Below, one piece after another: positions 31,190 through 39,295 of a stretch of DNA of 64,000 bases (positions are counted from its first letter, which is position 1; every line of letters starts with the position of its first letter). The DNA is from CAKMZU01 sp965248335 (GTDB taxonomy: Bacteria; Pseudomonadota; Gammaproteobacteria; Pseudomonadales; DT-91), in contig CBDFIY010000001.1 of the NCBI GenBank assembly GCA_965248335.1, positions 124,001 to 188,000 of the forward strand, written 5' to 3'. The notes under the pieces were generated by a model. The model did not search any database. It saw nothing but the letters and a program-made list of their open reading frames with translations, and was not told where the DNA came from. The translations under genes and the position numbers were made by a program.

Positions 31190-32285
31190 TACCCAACTGA
31201 CTTCAAGGTGCGCGATTTAGCTGTTGGAAATTATCATTAATTCTACTGCCTAAATCAGCGCCAATTTCAGGTAGTATTTTTTCAAAAAACTCGCTAATTT
31301 TATTTTTAAAATCCTTTGCCGTGGAAAAGTACTGGTTATTCCTGACTTTTTCGTTCATCACCTTCCACAGCCGCTCTATGGGGTTTAGATTTGGGCTGTA
31401 TGGTGGCAAGGTGTGAAGTTTAATGCCTAACTTGTCCGCAGCGCTCAGGACAGCCTTGGATTTATGATAGCCAGCTCCATCTAAAACTAAATGCACTGTC
31501 TTCTCACTATAATGTGCTCGTATTTTATGGAAAAATTCAATAATCGAATCGCCATTAACGGTGTCATATTGGCCGATAATAGCTTCTTCTATATGGGTGA
31601 GTTCGATAGCACCTATTATATTGAGCCGTGTCCGACTTCCCGTGGTCTCTATGGGTTTATCGACACCCGTTTTGATCCATCCCGATGTGATTTTTGTTGC
31701 TTGAGTTGGATGAACTGCGTCCATGAACAGTAAGGCTTCACCCTCTGATAGCTCAGCTTTTAGCGCTTCATACTTTTCAATAAATTGCGCTTGTTTTTCA
31801 ACATCAAACTTATGTGGAATGCCTTTAGGCTTTTTATAGCTGAAACCCTTTTGGTGTAACCACTGGGTTAGCCCTGAAACACTAAACTGCACACCCCAAG
31901 TTGTTTTAATATAATGACCAATTTGGCTCACTTGGGTATATATTTTTCCTGACAAATGAGTAACCAGCAACTGAGATTGCTCGTTATCTAGGTAACCTTT
32001 GGAGCCGCCATTGGTTGATAATAACTTTTCATCATTTAGGTAATCATTAAGATGCCGAACAATCGTGGACTCATCTTTTCTTAATGCCTGAGCGATCATT
32101 CTTGTCGACCAGCCTTCCGACCGCAACAAAACGACCTTCAAACGATCACTTTCTCTACTGTCTCTTGCTTGCTTATGACGCAATTCCAGTGCAAGTTTTT
32201 CGTTTTTTGTCAGGTCGATTTTCAGCATCTGCGCACTATGATTATTTACTCTTTATAAATCAAGTACTTTCAATAGCGATGGGTA
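31190..32285 (-). mobile_element. IS630-family insertion sequence
   Basis: About 1,096 bp. The ends read TACCCAACTGACTTCAAG on the left and, inverted, TACCCATCGCTATTGAAAG on the right, each flanked by TA, the target duplicated by this family. A single intact transposase gene fills it. It sits in the loop of a terminator. Exact ends are uncertain by 2 bp because of the TATA at each side. Confidence 0.8.
31203..32228 (-). CDS. IS630-family transposase
   Basis: 341 aa, uninterrupted. The N terminus has a helix-turn-helix (about 35-70, GWSTRMIAQALRKDESTIVR), then a winged-helix region with FSVSGLTQWLHQKGFSYKKP. The DDE catalytic core has LLFMDAVHPTQ (first Asp), VHLVLDGAGYHKS (second Asp) and PPYSPNLNPIERLWK (final Glu), the typical pattern of the IS630/Tc1-mariner superfamily. 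All catalytic residues are present, so the element may still move. Confidence 0.93.
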   Translation of the reverse strand: MLKIDLTKNEKLALELRHKQARDSRESDRLKVVLLRSEGWSTRMIAQALRKDESTIVRHLNDYLNDEKLLSTNGGSKGYLDNEQSQLLVTHLSGKIYTQVSQIGHYIKTTWGVQFSVSGLTQWLHQKGFSYKKPKGIPHKFDVEKQAQFIEKYEALKAELSEGEALLFMDAVHPTQATKITSGWIKTGVDKPIETTGSRTRLNIIGAIELTHIEEAIIGQYDTVNGDSIIEFFHKIRAHYSEKTVHLVLDGAGYHKSKAVLSAADKLGIKLHTLPPYSPNLNPIERLWKVMNEKVRNNQYFSTAKDFKNKISEFFEKILPEIGADLGSRINDNFQQLNRAP

Positions 32286-32297
32286 TATACAGGCTTT

Positions 32298-33017
32298 TTA
32301 CTGTCTCAATGCACTTAACCTTGCCTGAAGATTTTCGTTGCCATCTTCTTCGTCATTACCTGGGACTGTTGACAGTGTCTCATCAAGTGCCTTCTGCTCT
32401 CTATCTTCATTCTGAGAAATTGCCTCAACTATCCCGTCTTTCTTTTCAAAAAAAAATGCACTAAGATGATTAATTACACCGTCAGGCAAGAATTTTTCCT
32501 TAACACACCTCCAGTCTCTCTCATAATTTGGACCAATCAAGCCCTGCTCACTCTCAACGGCATATCTGCTCAATAATGTTTGGGCATAGGCATTTTTAAC
32601 GGCCGAGCTAACCGTACCCTTACTTGAACGCTTCATTACATCAGCTTGAAATATAGTATTTCCTGTATTTTTTGAGTCCAAAATATACTGGCCTGCACTC
32701 TTTAGTTCATCAATACCATCACGACATTGCGTTCTAAGGCTTGATAAAGCAGCAACGGAAACTAGATCGCGAGATTCATCAACCTTTTCAGCAACCTCTA
32801 CCATTCCATTAATAACCTTCTTAGATCCAGGTGAGGGCGTATAGCTTTCATATGCCTTTAGCGCATCTTCTGAGCCTATTCTTCTAAGAGGAAAATTTTG
32901 AAGATCACATACCTTATAAATAGTGCACCGACCTACTGTTTTTTTTAAGTCTTCTGCAAATGAAGAAAAAGTCTCAAAAGAAAAAAACAAGGGGACAAAA
33001 CAAAGCAACCGAAACAT
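32298..33017 (-). CDS. Secreted protein of unknown family
   Basis: 239 aa with a good ribosome binding site (GAGGTG) before the ATG at 33017. A signal peptide MFRLLCFVPLFFSFETFSSF precedes a likely cleavage after FA. The mature protein has several Cys (GRCTIYKVCDLQNF, TQCRDGI, DWRCVKEKF), which suggests disulfides, and is mostly helical with a charged C terminus (EDREQKALDE). No domain is recognised. Its stop codon lies in the T-rich arm of the split terminator. Convergent with crp; lineage-specific. Confidence 0.6.
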   Translation of the reverse strand: MFRLLCFVPLFFSFETFSSFAEDLKKTVGRCTIYKVCDLQNFPLRRIGSEDALKAYESYTPSPGSKKVINGMVEVAEKVDESRDLVSVAALSSLRTQCRDGIDELKSAGQYILDSKNTGNTIFQADVMKRSSKGTVSSAVKNAYAQTLLSRYAVESEQGLIGPNYERDWRCVKEKFLPDGVINHLSAFFFEKKDGIVEAISQNEDREQKALDETLSTVPGNDEEDGNENLQARLSALRQ

Positions 33018-33035
33018 AAAAGCACCTCAACACTA

Positions 33036-33177
33036 TTAACCTTCAATAATCCTTAGGGAAGCAGAAGACAAGAACTTACCTGCATTTTCAGATGGTACCG
33101 CTAAACATAGAGATTCTAACGCAACTGATGGTAAATTATTGATTGCTTCTTCCCTTAGATGCCTAAACGTCAGAAAG
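33036..33177 (-). pseudogene. Short coding-like remnant behind trpC
   Basis: Between trpC and the secreted protein one minus-strand frame reads FRHLREEAINNLPSVALESL and continues to LRIIEG before a stop at 33036. There is no ATG or good start codon. It looks like the C-terminal scrap of a helical protein, family unknown, and may be chance. Confidence 0.22.
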
Positions 33178-33187
33178 TTTATTTAAT

Positions 33188-33997
33188 TTACTTACTATTA
33201 AAAAGAGAGGTCAGCGCCTCACCTGGGTCTTCTTGTCGCATAAAAGCCTCACCAACAAGAAATGCATGGATATTATTTTCTTGCATTAAACGTACGTCAG
33301 ATTGCGTATGAATGCCGCTTTCAGTCACGATCAACACATCTTTCGGTATACGCGCCTGTAAACGTAATGTCGTATCAAGGCTCGTTTCAAAATTATGCAA
33401 GTTTCGGTTATTAATACCGACAACAGAAATTTCTAGATCAAGCGCAAGCATTAGCTCTTCTTCATTATGCACCTCAACCAGTACATCCATATTGAGCGAA
33501 ACGGCCAAATCGTAAAGACTTTTAAGCTTATTCGGCTGATCTAAAAACGCCGCCACAATGAGAAGAACACAATCAGCGCCAATGGCTCTTGCTTCTACAA
33601 TTTGATAAGGCTCGACTAAAAAGTCTTTCCGTATCACAGGCAGGCTGACCTCTTCTCTCACTGCAAGCAAATAATCTTCATGTCCTTGAAAAAAATCTTT
33701 ATCGGTTAAAATAGACAAACACGCAGCCCCAGCAGATTCGTATGCCCGAGCAATAGACACAGGGTCGAAGTTTTCTCGAATGACACCTTTGCTTGGTGAA
33801 GCTTTTTTGATTTCTGCAATCACTGCGGGTTCACCTCTGGCAATTTTATTGCGTAAACTCGCCATAAACCCACGCACCGCTGTTTGCTTTGCAGCTTTTT
33901 CTTTTAACAGTGCCATCGAAACCAACGCTTCACGCTCGGCAATTTCTTCGTATTTACGAGCAATGATTTTCTTTAATACGTCAGGTGTACTCAACAT
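33188..33997 (-). CDS. trpC: Indole-3-glycerol phosphate synthase
   Basis: 269 aa TIM barrel. It converts carboxyphenylaminodeoxyribulose phosphate to indole-3-glycerol phosphate in tryptophan synthesis. Seen: AVIAEIKKASPSKG (catalytic Lys), SILTDKDFFQG, LPVIRKDFLVEPYQI (catalytic Lys), VGINNRNLHNFE and VTESGI for phosphate binding. There is no fused phosphoribosylanthranilate isomerase domain, so TrpF is separate, as in pseudomonads. It starts 17 bp after the trpD stop and is the last gene of rpe-gph-trpG-trpD-trpC. Confidence 0.96.
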   Translation of the reverse strand: MLSTPDVLKKIIARKYEEIAEREALVSMALLKEKAAKQTAVRGFMASLRNKIARGEPAVIAEIKKASPSKGVIRENFDPVSIARAYESAGAACLSILTDKDFFQGHEDYLLAVREEVSLPVIRKDFLVEPYQIVEARAIGADCVLLIVAAFLDQPNKLKSLYDLAVSLNMDVLVEVHNEEELMLALDLEISVVGINNRNLHNFETSLDTTLRLQARIPKDVLIVTESGIHTQSDVRLMQENNIHAFLVGEAFMRQEDPGEALTSLFNSK

Positions 33998-34014
33998 AAC
34001 AATTTCCCTACAGA

Positions 34015-35028
34015 TTAAACAAAACGGGTAAATTCAACAAACTCTTTCATTTTTTCAAGCGCCAATCCAGAGACCATCATATCTTGCGCCATCTCTACAC
34101 CCAGCGCCAAAGTCAGCGTAATATCCGCCGCATAAATGGCTGCCCCAGCATTGAGAGCAATCATATCCGATGCAGGCGTCCCCGTTGCTCTAAGTGCTTT
34201 TTTAATGAGCTGCAAACTTTCTTCAGGCGAACTTACACGCAGAGAATCAAGCGAAGGATGCACTAACCCAAAGTCTTTCGGTGTCACTTTGTAGCTTTCT
34301 ATCACACCGTCTTTTAATTCCGCCACTAACGAATCACTGGCCACCGAAAACTCATCCAAGCCATCATCCGAGCAGACCACTAACACATGCAAGCTGCCTA
34401 GCTCACGCAAAACTTCGGCAAAAGGTATCACTAAAGATTGGTCATAAACACCTATAACATGATGGGTTGCACCCGCCGGATTCGTTAAAGGACCGAGCTG
34501 ATTAAAAATAGTACGCAAAGCAAGCTCTCTTCTTGGCCCAATAGCATGCTTCATTGATGGATGGTGATTAACAGCAAACATAAAACCTAAACCGGTTTCC
34601 TCAATGCAACGTTTGATTTGATCGCTATCAAGCTGCAAATTGATGCCTGCTGCCTCAAGCACATCTGCCATACCAGAGGAACTCGTCACAGAACGGTTGC
34701 CGTGCTTGGCAACTTTAACGCCTGCCGCAGCGGCCACAAAACAACTGGCGGTTGAAACATTAAAAATCTTAGCACCATCACCGCCTGTACCAACAATATC
34801 TAACGTTGGAAAATCAACTTCGACTTTATCGGATAGCTCACGCATAACATTTGCAGCCTGCGTGATCTCAGATACCGTTTCGCCTTTGATGCGTAAAGCC
34901 ACTAGAAAACCGCCAATCTGCGCATCTGATGCCTCGCCGGACATAATGGCGCCAAAAGCACCCGACATTTGTTCGGGTGTTAAGTCATGGCCATCAATGA
35001 GCCTTTCTGTTGCAGCTTGTATGTTCAT
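34015..35028 (-). CDS. trpD: Anthranilate phosphoribosyltransferase
   Basis: 337 aa. It transfers the phosphoribosyl group from PRPP to anthranilate. Seen: DIVGTGGDGAKIFNVSTAS (PRPP pyrophosphate loop, about 78-96), VAKHGNRSVTSSSG, AVNHHPSMKHAIGPRRELA (anthranilate site) and the metal-binding DGLDEFS. Length is normal and there is no fused glutamine amidotransferase part; TrpG is a separate gene 18 bp upstream. Confidence 0.96.
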   Translation of the reverse strand: MNIQAATERLIDGHDLTPEQMSGAFGAIMSGEASDAQIGGFLVALRIKGETVSEITQAANVMRELSDKVEVDFPTLDIVGTGGDGAKIFNVSTASCFVAAAAGVKVAKHGNRSVTSSSGMADVLEAAGINLQLDSDQIKRCIEETGLGFMFAVNHHPSMKHAIGPRRELALRTIFNQLGPLTNPAGATHHVIGVYDQSLVIPFAEVLRELGSLHVLVVCSDDGLDEFSVASDSLVAELKDGVIESYKVTPKDFGLVHPSLDSLRVSSPEESLQLIKKALRATGTPASDMIALNAGAAIYAADITLTLALGVEMAQDMMVSGLALEKMKEFVEFTRFV

Positions 35029-35046
35029 TGCTAACCCTTTACCTAT

Positions 35047-35652
35047 TTATTTTTTATTTACTGTCGAAAGATGCGAATAACTGATGAAGTTATCGAGCAG
35101 CTTATGCCCATATTCCGTTAATATCGCCTCGGGATGAAACTGTACACCAAAAACCGGATAGTCCTTATGCTTTATCCCCATAATTTCTTCCTTTTCTTTC
35201 ACGTCGTTTTCCGTCCAGGCTGTCACCTCGAAACAACTTGGCAAAGTTGCTTCATCAACCACCAACGAATGATACCTTGTTGCCTGAAAAGGTGAAGGCA
35301 CGCCCTCGAATAATACACGCTGCTCGTGATACATAGGCGATGTTTTTCCATGAACCAATGCTTTAGCGCGGACAATTGTCGCACCAAATAGCTGTGCAAG
35401 CGCTTGATGACCCAAGCACACACCCAATAAGGGTATTTGGGTATAAAAATGCTGTATCACATCCAATGAAATACCCGCATTCTCAGGGCGGCCAGGCCCC
35501 GGAGAAATCACGATATGATCAGGGCTCATCTGTTCAATATCGGCGATACTTAACGCATCATTACGGAACACCTGTACATCTTGATCGAGTTCTTTGAAAT
35601 ATTGAACAAGGTTAAAGGTAAACGAATCAAAGTTGTCGATCATCAAGAGCAC
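35047..35652 (-). CDS. trpG: Anthranilate/aminodeoxychorismate synthase glutaminase subunit
   Basis: 201 aa class I glutamine amidotransferase. It supplies ammonia from glutamine to TrpE, and as PabA to PabB in folate synthesis. The catalytic triad is visible as the Cys in LLGVCLGHQAL and His/Glu in VQFHPEAI. The GTG at 35652 gives MLLMIDNFDSFTFNLVQYF, the usual family start; an ATG three codons later would cut it. Only 3 bp separate it from gph, so trpE, which in pseudomonads lies between them, is missing here. Confidence 0.93.
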   Translation of the reverse strand: MLLMIDNFDSFTFNLVQYFKELDQDVQVFRNDALSIADIEQMSPDHIVISPGPGRPENAGISLDVIQHFYTQIPLLGVCLGHQALAQLFGATIVRAKALVHGKTSPMYHEQRVLFEGVPSPFQATRYHSLVVDEATLPSCFEVTAWTENDVKEKEEIMGIKHKDYPVFGVQFHPEAILTEYGHKLLDNFISYSHLSTVNKK

Positions 35653-35655
35653 GGA

Positions 35656-36324
35656 TTAAATCACAATACGGTTAAGTTCTGAGAAATGATCCAGCAATGC
35701 ATCTGCACCCATATCAGAAGGCTTGAGCCCTTGATGATAACCATAAGTCATTAACACATTCGCCATGCCACATGCCTTTGCAGCTGCAATATCACTGAGA
35801 GAATCTCCTACCATCAGGCAGTTAGAGACCGGCACACCTAATTGGCGTGCCGCGTATAACAAGGGAGCGGCTGAGGGTTTTTTCTCATGGGCGCCATCAT
35901 CCGCAACGACCACCTCAAAGAAACTCACAAGATCGAACTGCTTTAGCAATGCGGGTACAAAACGTTCGAGTTTATTCGTCACAAGCCCCATACGTATCCC
36001 TTTTTCATGAAATGCCCCAAGGGTTTCTTTTACCCCCTCAAACAAGACAGAGTATTGATTATCGATTGCTTGATAGGCGTTCAAAAAAACATCATGCGCG
36101 GCATTCAGTGATTTTTCATCTATCGCTTGATGCGAGAACGTTAAGGCACGCTCTACAAGCGTCAAGCTGCCATTACCTACCCAATGCGCTATTTTCGCCA
36201 ACTCAACAGGCGGCTCGCCTAATGTTTTCAGTAGGTGATTAATGGCAACATGCAAATCCGGTACACTGTCAATCAGCGTACCGTCTAAATCAAAGAGAAT
36301 AGCTTGTGCTGAAAACGGCTTCAT
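35656..36324 (-). CDS. gph: Phosphoglycolate phosphatase
   Basis: 222 aa HAD-family hydrolase. It removes phosphate from 2-phosphoglycolate formed during DNA repair. Motif I is ILFDLDGTLIDS with the nucleophile Asp, motif II LVTNK, motif III the Lys of EKKPSAAPL, and motif IV VGDSLSDIAAA. Its start overlaps the rpe stop (TAATG). The order rpe-gph-trp is widespread in gammaproteobacteria. Confidence 0.93.
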   Translation of the reverse strand: MKPFSAQAILFDLDGTLIDSVPDLHVAINHLLKTLGEPPVELAKIAHWVGNGSLTLVERALTFSHQAIDEKSLNAAHDVFLNAYQAIDNQYSVLFEGVKETLGAFHEKGIRMGLVTNKLERFVPALLKQFDLVSFFEVVVADDGAHEKKPSAAPLLYAARQLGVPVSNCLMVGDSLSDIAAAKACGMANVLMTYGYHQGLKPSDMGADALLDHFSELNRIVI

Positions 36325-36992
36325 TACTTTACCTGTGCAAGTTCATTCCGCATCGCATCAATCACTCGTTTGTAATCGGGCTGATTAAAAATAGCTGAGC
36401 CCGCAACAAAAGTATCCGCGCCCGCAGCTGCGATTTCTCGGATGTTATCAACTTTCACGCCGCCATCAATTTCAAGTCGGCAATCTAATCCATTCGAATC
36501 AATCAATTCACGTGCTTCTTTTAATTTATCGATTGTCGAGGGGATAAAAGACTGCCCACCAAAACCGGGATTGACGGACATCAATAAAATCATATCCAGT
36601 TTGTCCAGCACGTATTTTGCCGCATCGAGTGAGCTTGCAGGGTTAAAGACCAATCCCGCTTTACAACCGGCATTTTTAATGAGCTGCAAAGATCGATCAA
36701 CATGTACAGAAGCTTCAGGATGAAAGGTAATGTAGGTCGCTCCTGCATCGGCAAACTGCCGAATCAAATCGTCCACTGGGCTTACCATCAAATGAACATC
36801 AATCGGCGCTGTGACGCCATAATCACGCAGTGCTTTACAGACCATCGGGCCAATGGTGAGGTTCGGCACATAATGATTATCCATCACGTCAAAATGTACG
36901 ATGTCCGCACCTGCTGCCAATACACTATCAACCTCTTCGCCTAGGCGGGCAAAATCGGCAGATAAGATGGAGGGGGCAAGTTGATAATCCAT
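36324..36992 (-). CDS. rpe: Ribulose-phosphate 3-epimerase
   Basis: 222 aa TIM barrel of the pentose phosphate pathway, interconverting ribulose 5-phosphate and xylulose 5-phosphate. Seen: LAPSILSADFARLGEE, HFDVMDNHYVPNLTIGP with metal ligands His and Asp, PIDVHLMV, LMSVNPGFGGQSF and RLEIDGGVK. It is the first gene of the operon; a promoter with a TGCTATAAT extended -10 lies 28 bp upstream. Confidence 0.96.
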   Translation of the reverse strand: MDYQLAPSILSADFARLGEEVDSVLAAGADIVHFDVMDNHYVPNLTIGPMVCKALRDYGVTAPIDVHLMVSPVDDLIRQFADAGATYITFHPEASVHVDRSLQLIKNAGCKAGLVFNPASSLDAAKYVLDKLDMILLMSVNPGFGGQSFIPSTIDKLKEARELIDSNGLDCRLEIDGGVKVDNIREIAAAGADTFVAGSAIFNQPDYKRVIDAMRNELAQVK

Positions 36993-37019
36993 GAGCGCCT
37001 CTTGAGCGTAAAAAGCGGG

Positions 37020-37025
37020 ATTATA
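37020..37025 (-). promoter_or_regulatory. Extended -10 promoter of rpe-gph-trpGDC
   Basis: The minus strand has TATAAT (37025-37020) preceded by TGC, the extended -10 element; the -35 region is weak. It is 28 bp before the rpe start. Confidence 0.5.
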
Positions 37026-37073
37026 GCAAGTTAAATACTTTTAGGGGAACGTAAGTTTTTTCTTACCCCTATT

Positions 37074-37549
37074 TTATTTTGGTTGTTTCCCGTAGGGGTG
37101 AAAACGCGCATTTGCCTTAGCTGCGGATTTTCTGCTCCCTGCTGCTATCAACAATGTTTCCACAAAATTAGTAGGGCTAACCTTATCATTAGTAGGGCTA
37201 ACCTTATCAATGGATAACTTAGCCACATTGACTACGGGCTGAAAGGAAGGGTCTTGACAGTCATACTTAGGGAGCCTTTTAAATGTAGGCTTTGGAAACA
37301 CAGGTTCTTGCTCAACAAAAATATCAAGGCTGTCATCAATCCCTACGTCACAACCTAGCAAAGAAACACTCAGATCTGCTTCAGAGACTGAAGGTAAAAC
37401 AGTAAAATCTATACATGATTGATTACCTGTTGCTTTTTCCAACATCTTCTCCGAGCTTTGAATGCTGCCAACAGCAAGATTCCCTAACTTATAGTTAACA
37501 TGCTTTAAACGCTCAACTTGATCCTCTAGTGCAGTGTTTTTCTTTTTTA
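37074..37549 (-). pseudogene. 3' fragment of coiled-coil protein gene split by IS66
   Basis: The frame is open from the IS66 target duplication at 37542-37549 to the stop at 37074. It reads KKKNTALEDQVERLKHVNYK, a coiled coil, then MLEKATGNQSC, and a C-terminal part with a tandem KVSPTNDKVSPTNF repeat. Joined in frame to the 5' fragment at 40739-41116 after removal of the IS and one copy of the 8-bp duplication, it makes ELNALKKKNTALEDQVE without a break. An ORF starting at the ATG at 37445 could still be read alone. Family unknown. Confidence 0.75.
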
Positions 37550-37555
37550 GTAACT

Positions 37556-39034
37556 TATATGGTTCGCCTCGCGTATTGCAAGATAAATCGTTGTGCTCAT
37601 GAAGGAAAAGTTGCGGTCTTATATCCGGCCTCTATTTGAAGGTATATCCCTCGGGCCCTAATGGAAATTCGCTCATCTCAGTGCTTATCTACTCAACGGT
37701 CTGCTCACGAGGAGCGCCTTAGTTACAATCAGCTTGCCTGAGATGCAGGTCTTACCTTTCATGCCATCACGGTGATTTGTCTCTTCGCAATTTGCTTAGT
37801 TCATTACTCTTAAAACTTAATCATTAATACATTAAAAATATGTTCCTACTAATAGCCGCTTTTCAGGCGGTAACGATCTTCAATACTTAGGCTTTCTTTA
37901 CACTGAAACAGCATAGCTTTCTCCATTTTTGAGCAAGGCAAAAACTGTTCTAACCATTTTATTGGCTAAGGCTACGGCCGCTACATTTTTTCCACGACGT
38001 TGCATAAGGTTGCCTGCCCATCGACTCACAGAATCTTTTTTACCTTCAGTATATTGCAGTACCGACCTCGCCCCATGAATCAACAATGTGCGTAAATATA
38101 CATCCCCTCTTTTGCTGATGCCGAGTAAAGTTGGCCTTCCTCCCGTGGAATGCTGGCGAGGAACCAAGCCAAAAAAGGCGGCCAGTTCTCGGCCATTTTT
38201 AAACAACGATATATCCCCAATTGTTATTAATAACGCGGTTGCGGTAAGAGGTCCTACACCCGGAATACTCATCAATCGTTGGGCCTCCTCATCATTTTTG
38301 ATCATACGCTCAATTTCCATGTCATACTTATCAACACGCTTATCAACTGTTTTTAGATCATTCTGCAAATCAGAGAGTATCTCCCTAAACCGAATACCCA
38401 AGCCATTTTCGGCATCTTCAAGAATCATCGGTATACTTTTAAGCACGTTCTTTCGACCTGCGGGGATATCAATTCCTTGTTCCATTAATAAGCCTCGGAT
38501 CTGATTGACCAAAGCCGTACGATTTTTAATGGACTGGCTTCGAATTCTGTGAATAGATTGATTTTCTAATTGTTCAACTGACTTAATGGCAACAAAGCGC
38601 ATATTCGGGCGCTGAGCAGCCTCGGCAATGGCTTCGGCATCGACCGCATCATTTTTGTTTGACTTCACAAATGGTTTTACAAATTGCGGGGCTATTAAAC
38701 GTACTTCATGGCCATAGCTTTTAAATAGTCGAGCCCAGTAATGAGCACTTCCGCATGCCTCCATTGCAATTAAACAAGGTGTTAACCTGGCCATGAATTC
38801 AGATAATTTCTTTCGGCTTACTTTTTTACCTAACACCTTTTCACCTTTTTCATCCATGCCATGAAGTTGAAAGCTACTCTTGGCTAAATCGATGGCTAAT
38901 ACCTTGATATCATTTTTTGCGTTACTTTTACTCATGATTCGTATCACCTCTAATTCGAATTTGATAGTTTCGTTCGCCGTCTATTGTTGCAGATTATGAT
39001 ACTGCTTTAGGGTGCGAGGCGAACCATTCCATTT
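37556..39034 (-). mobile_element. IS110-family element of IS1111 type
   Basis: About 1,479 bp, with subterminal inverted repeats ATGGTTCGCCTCGC at 37559-37572 and its exact complement at 39014-39027, and one transposase gene. Subterminal repeats mark the IS1111 subgroup. No target duplication is seen, as expected. It lies exactly within the left terminal repeat of the IS66 element; the outer borders are inferred from that host repeat. The 325 bp from 37573 to 37897 hold no gene I can support, but in this family such a noncoding end can encode the guide (bridge) RNA. Confidence 0.85.
37898..38947 (-). CDS. IS110/IS1111-family transposase
   Basis: 349 aa, intact. The N-terminal RuvC-like DEDD domain shows KVLAIDLAKSSFQLHG, CLIAMEACGSAHYWAR and KSNKNDAVDAEAIAEA, with the conserved Asp, Glu and Asp pair. 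The C-terminal Transposase_20 domain has LMSIPGVGPLTATAL and FFGLVPRQHSTGG with the conserved Ser region. The first codons MIRIM contain a second possible start (MSKSNAKN, 38935). IS110-type recombinases move without flanking duplications and in characterised members use a guide RNA from the element end. Confidence 0.93.
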   Translation of the reverse strand: MIRIMSKSNAKNDIKVLAIDLAKSSFQLHGMDEKGEKVLGKKVSRKKLSEFMARLTPCLIAMEACGSAHYWARLFKSYGHEVRLIAPQFVKPFVKSNKNDAVDAEAIAEAAQRPNMRFVAIKSVEQLENQSIHRIRSQSIKNRTALVNQIRGLLMEQGIDIPAGRKNVLKSIPMILEDAENGLGIRFREILSDLQNDLKTVDKRVDKYDMEIERMIKNDEEAQRLMSIPGVGPLTATALLITIGDISLFKNGRELAAFFGLVPRQHSTGGRPTLLGISKRGDVYLRTLLIHGARSVLQYTEGKKDSVSRWAGNLMQRRGKNVAAVALANKMVRTVFALLKNGESYAVSV

Positions 39035-39295
39035 ACTCAGCGAATATAAGAAAAAAAATAGCTTGACGCTGTTTTACAAAAAATTTTTATTTTTTAGTCA
39101 CTCTTGGGAGTTGCTCATATTGTTGACGATAATCTACCCCTGCAACCCATCAGCACTGATTAAGTCTCATTACGGGAGCGACACGAATCCAAAAAAATAA
39201 AAGTCGTTAGAATACGCTACAAAGCGAAGAAATAGCCTTAAAAAACCCATGATAGAATAACCCTCTTATTCAAGTAACCACAGGGGTCTGTTTCT

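Noticed and set aside
37159..37212. Short tandem duplication (AGTAGGGCTAACCTTATCA twice) as a regulatory repeat
   Set aside because: It lies in the coding frame and gives the peptide repeat KVSPTNDKVSPTN; it is an in-frame duplication within the split coiled-coil gene rather than a regulatory element.
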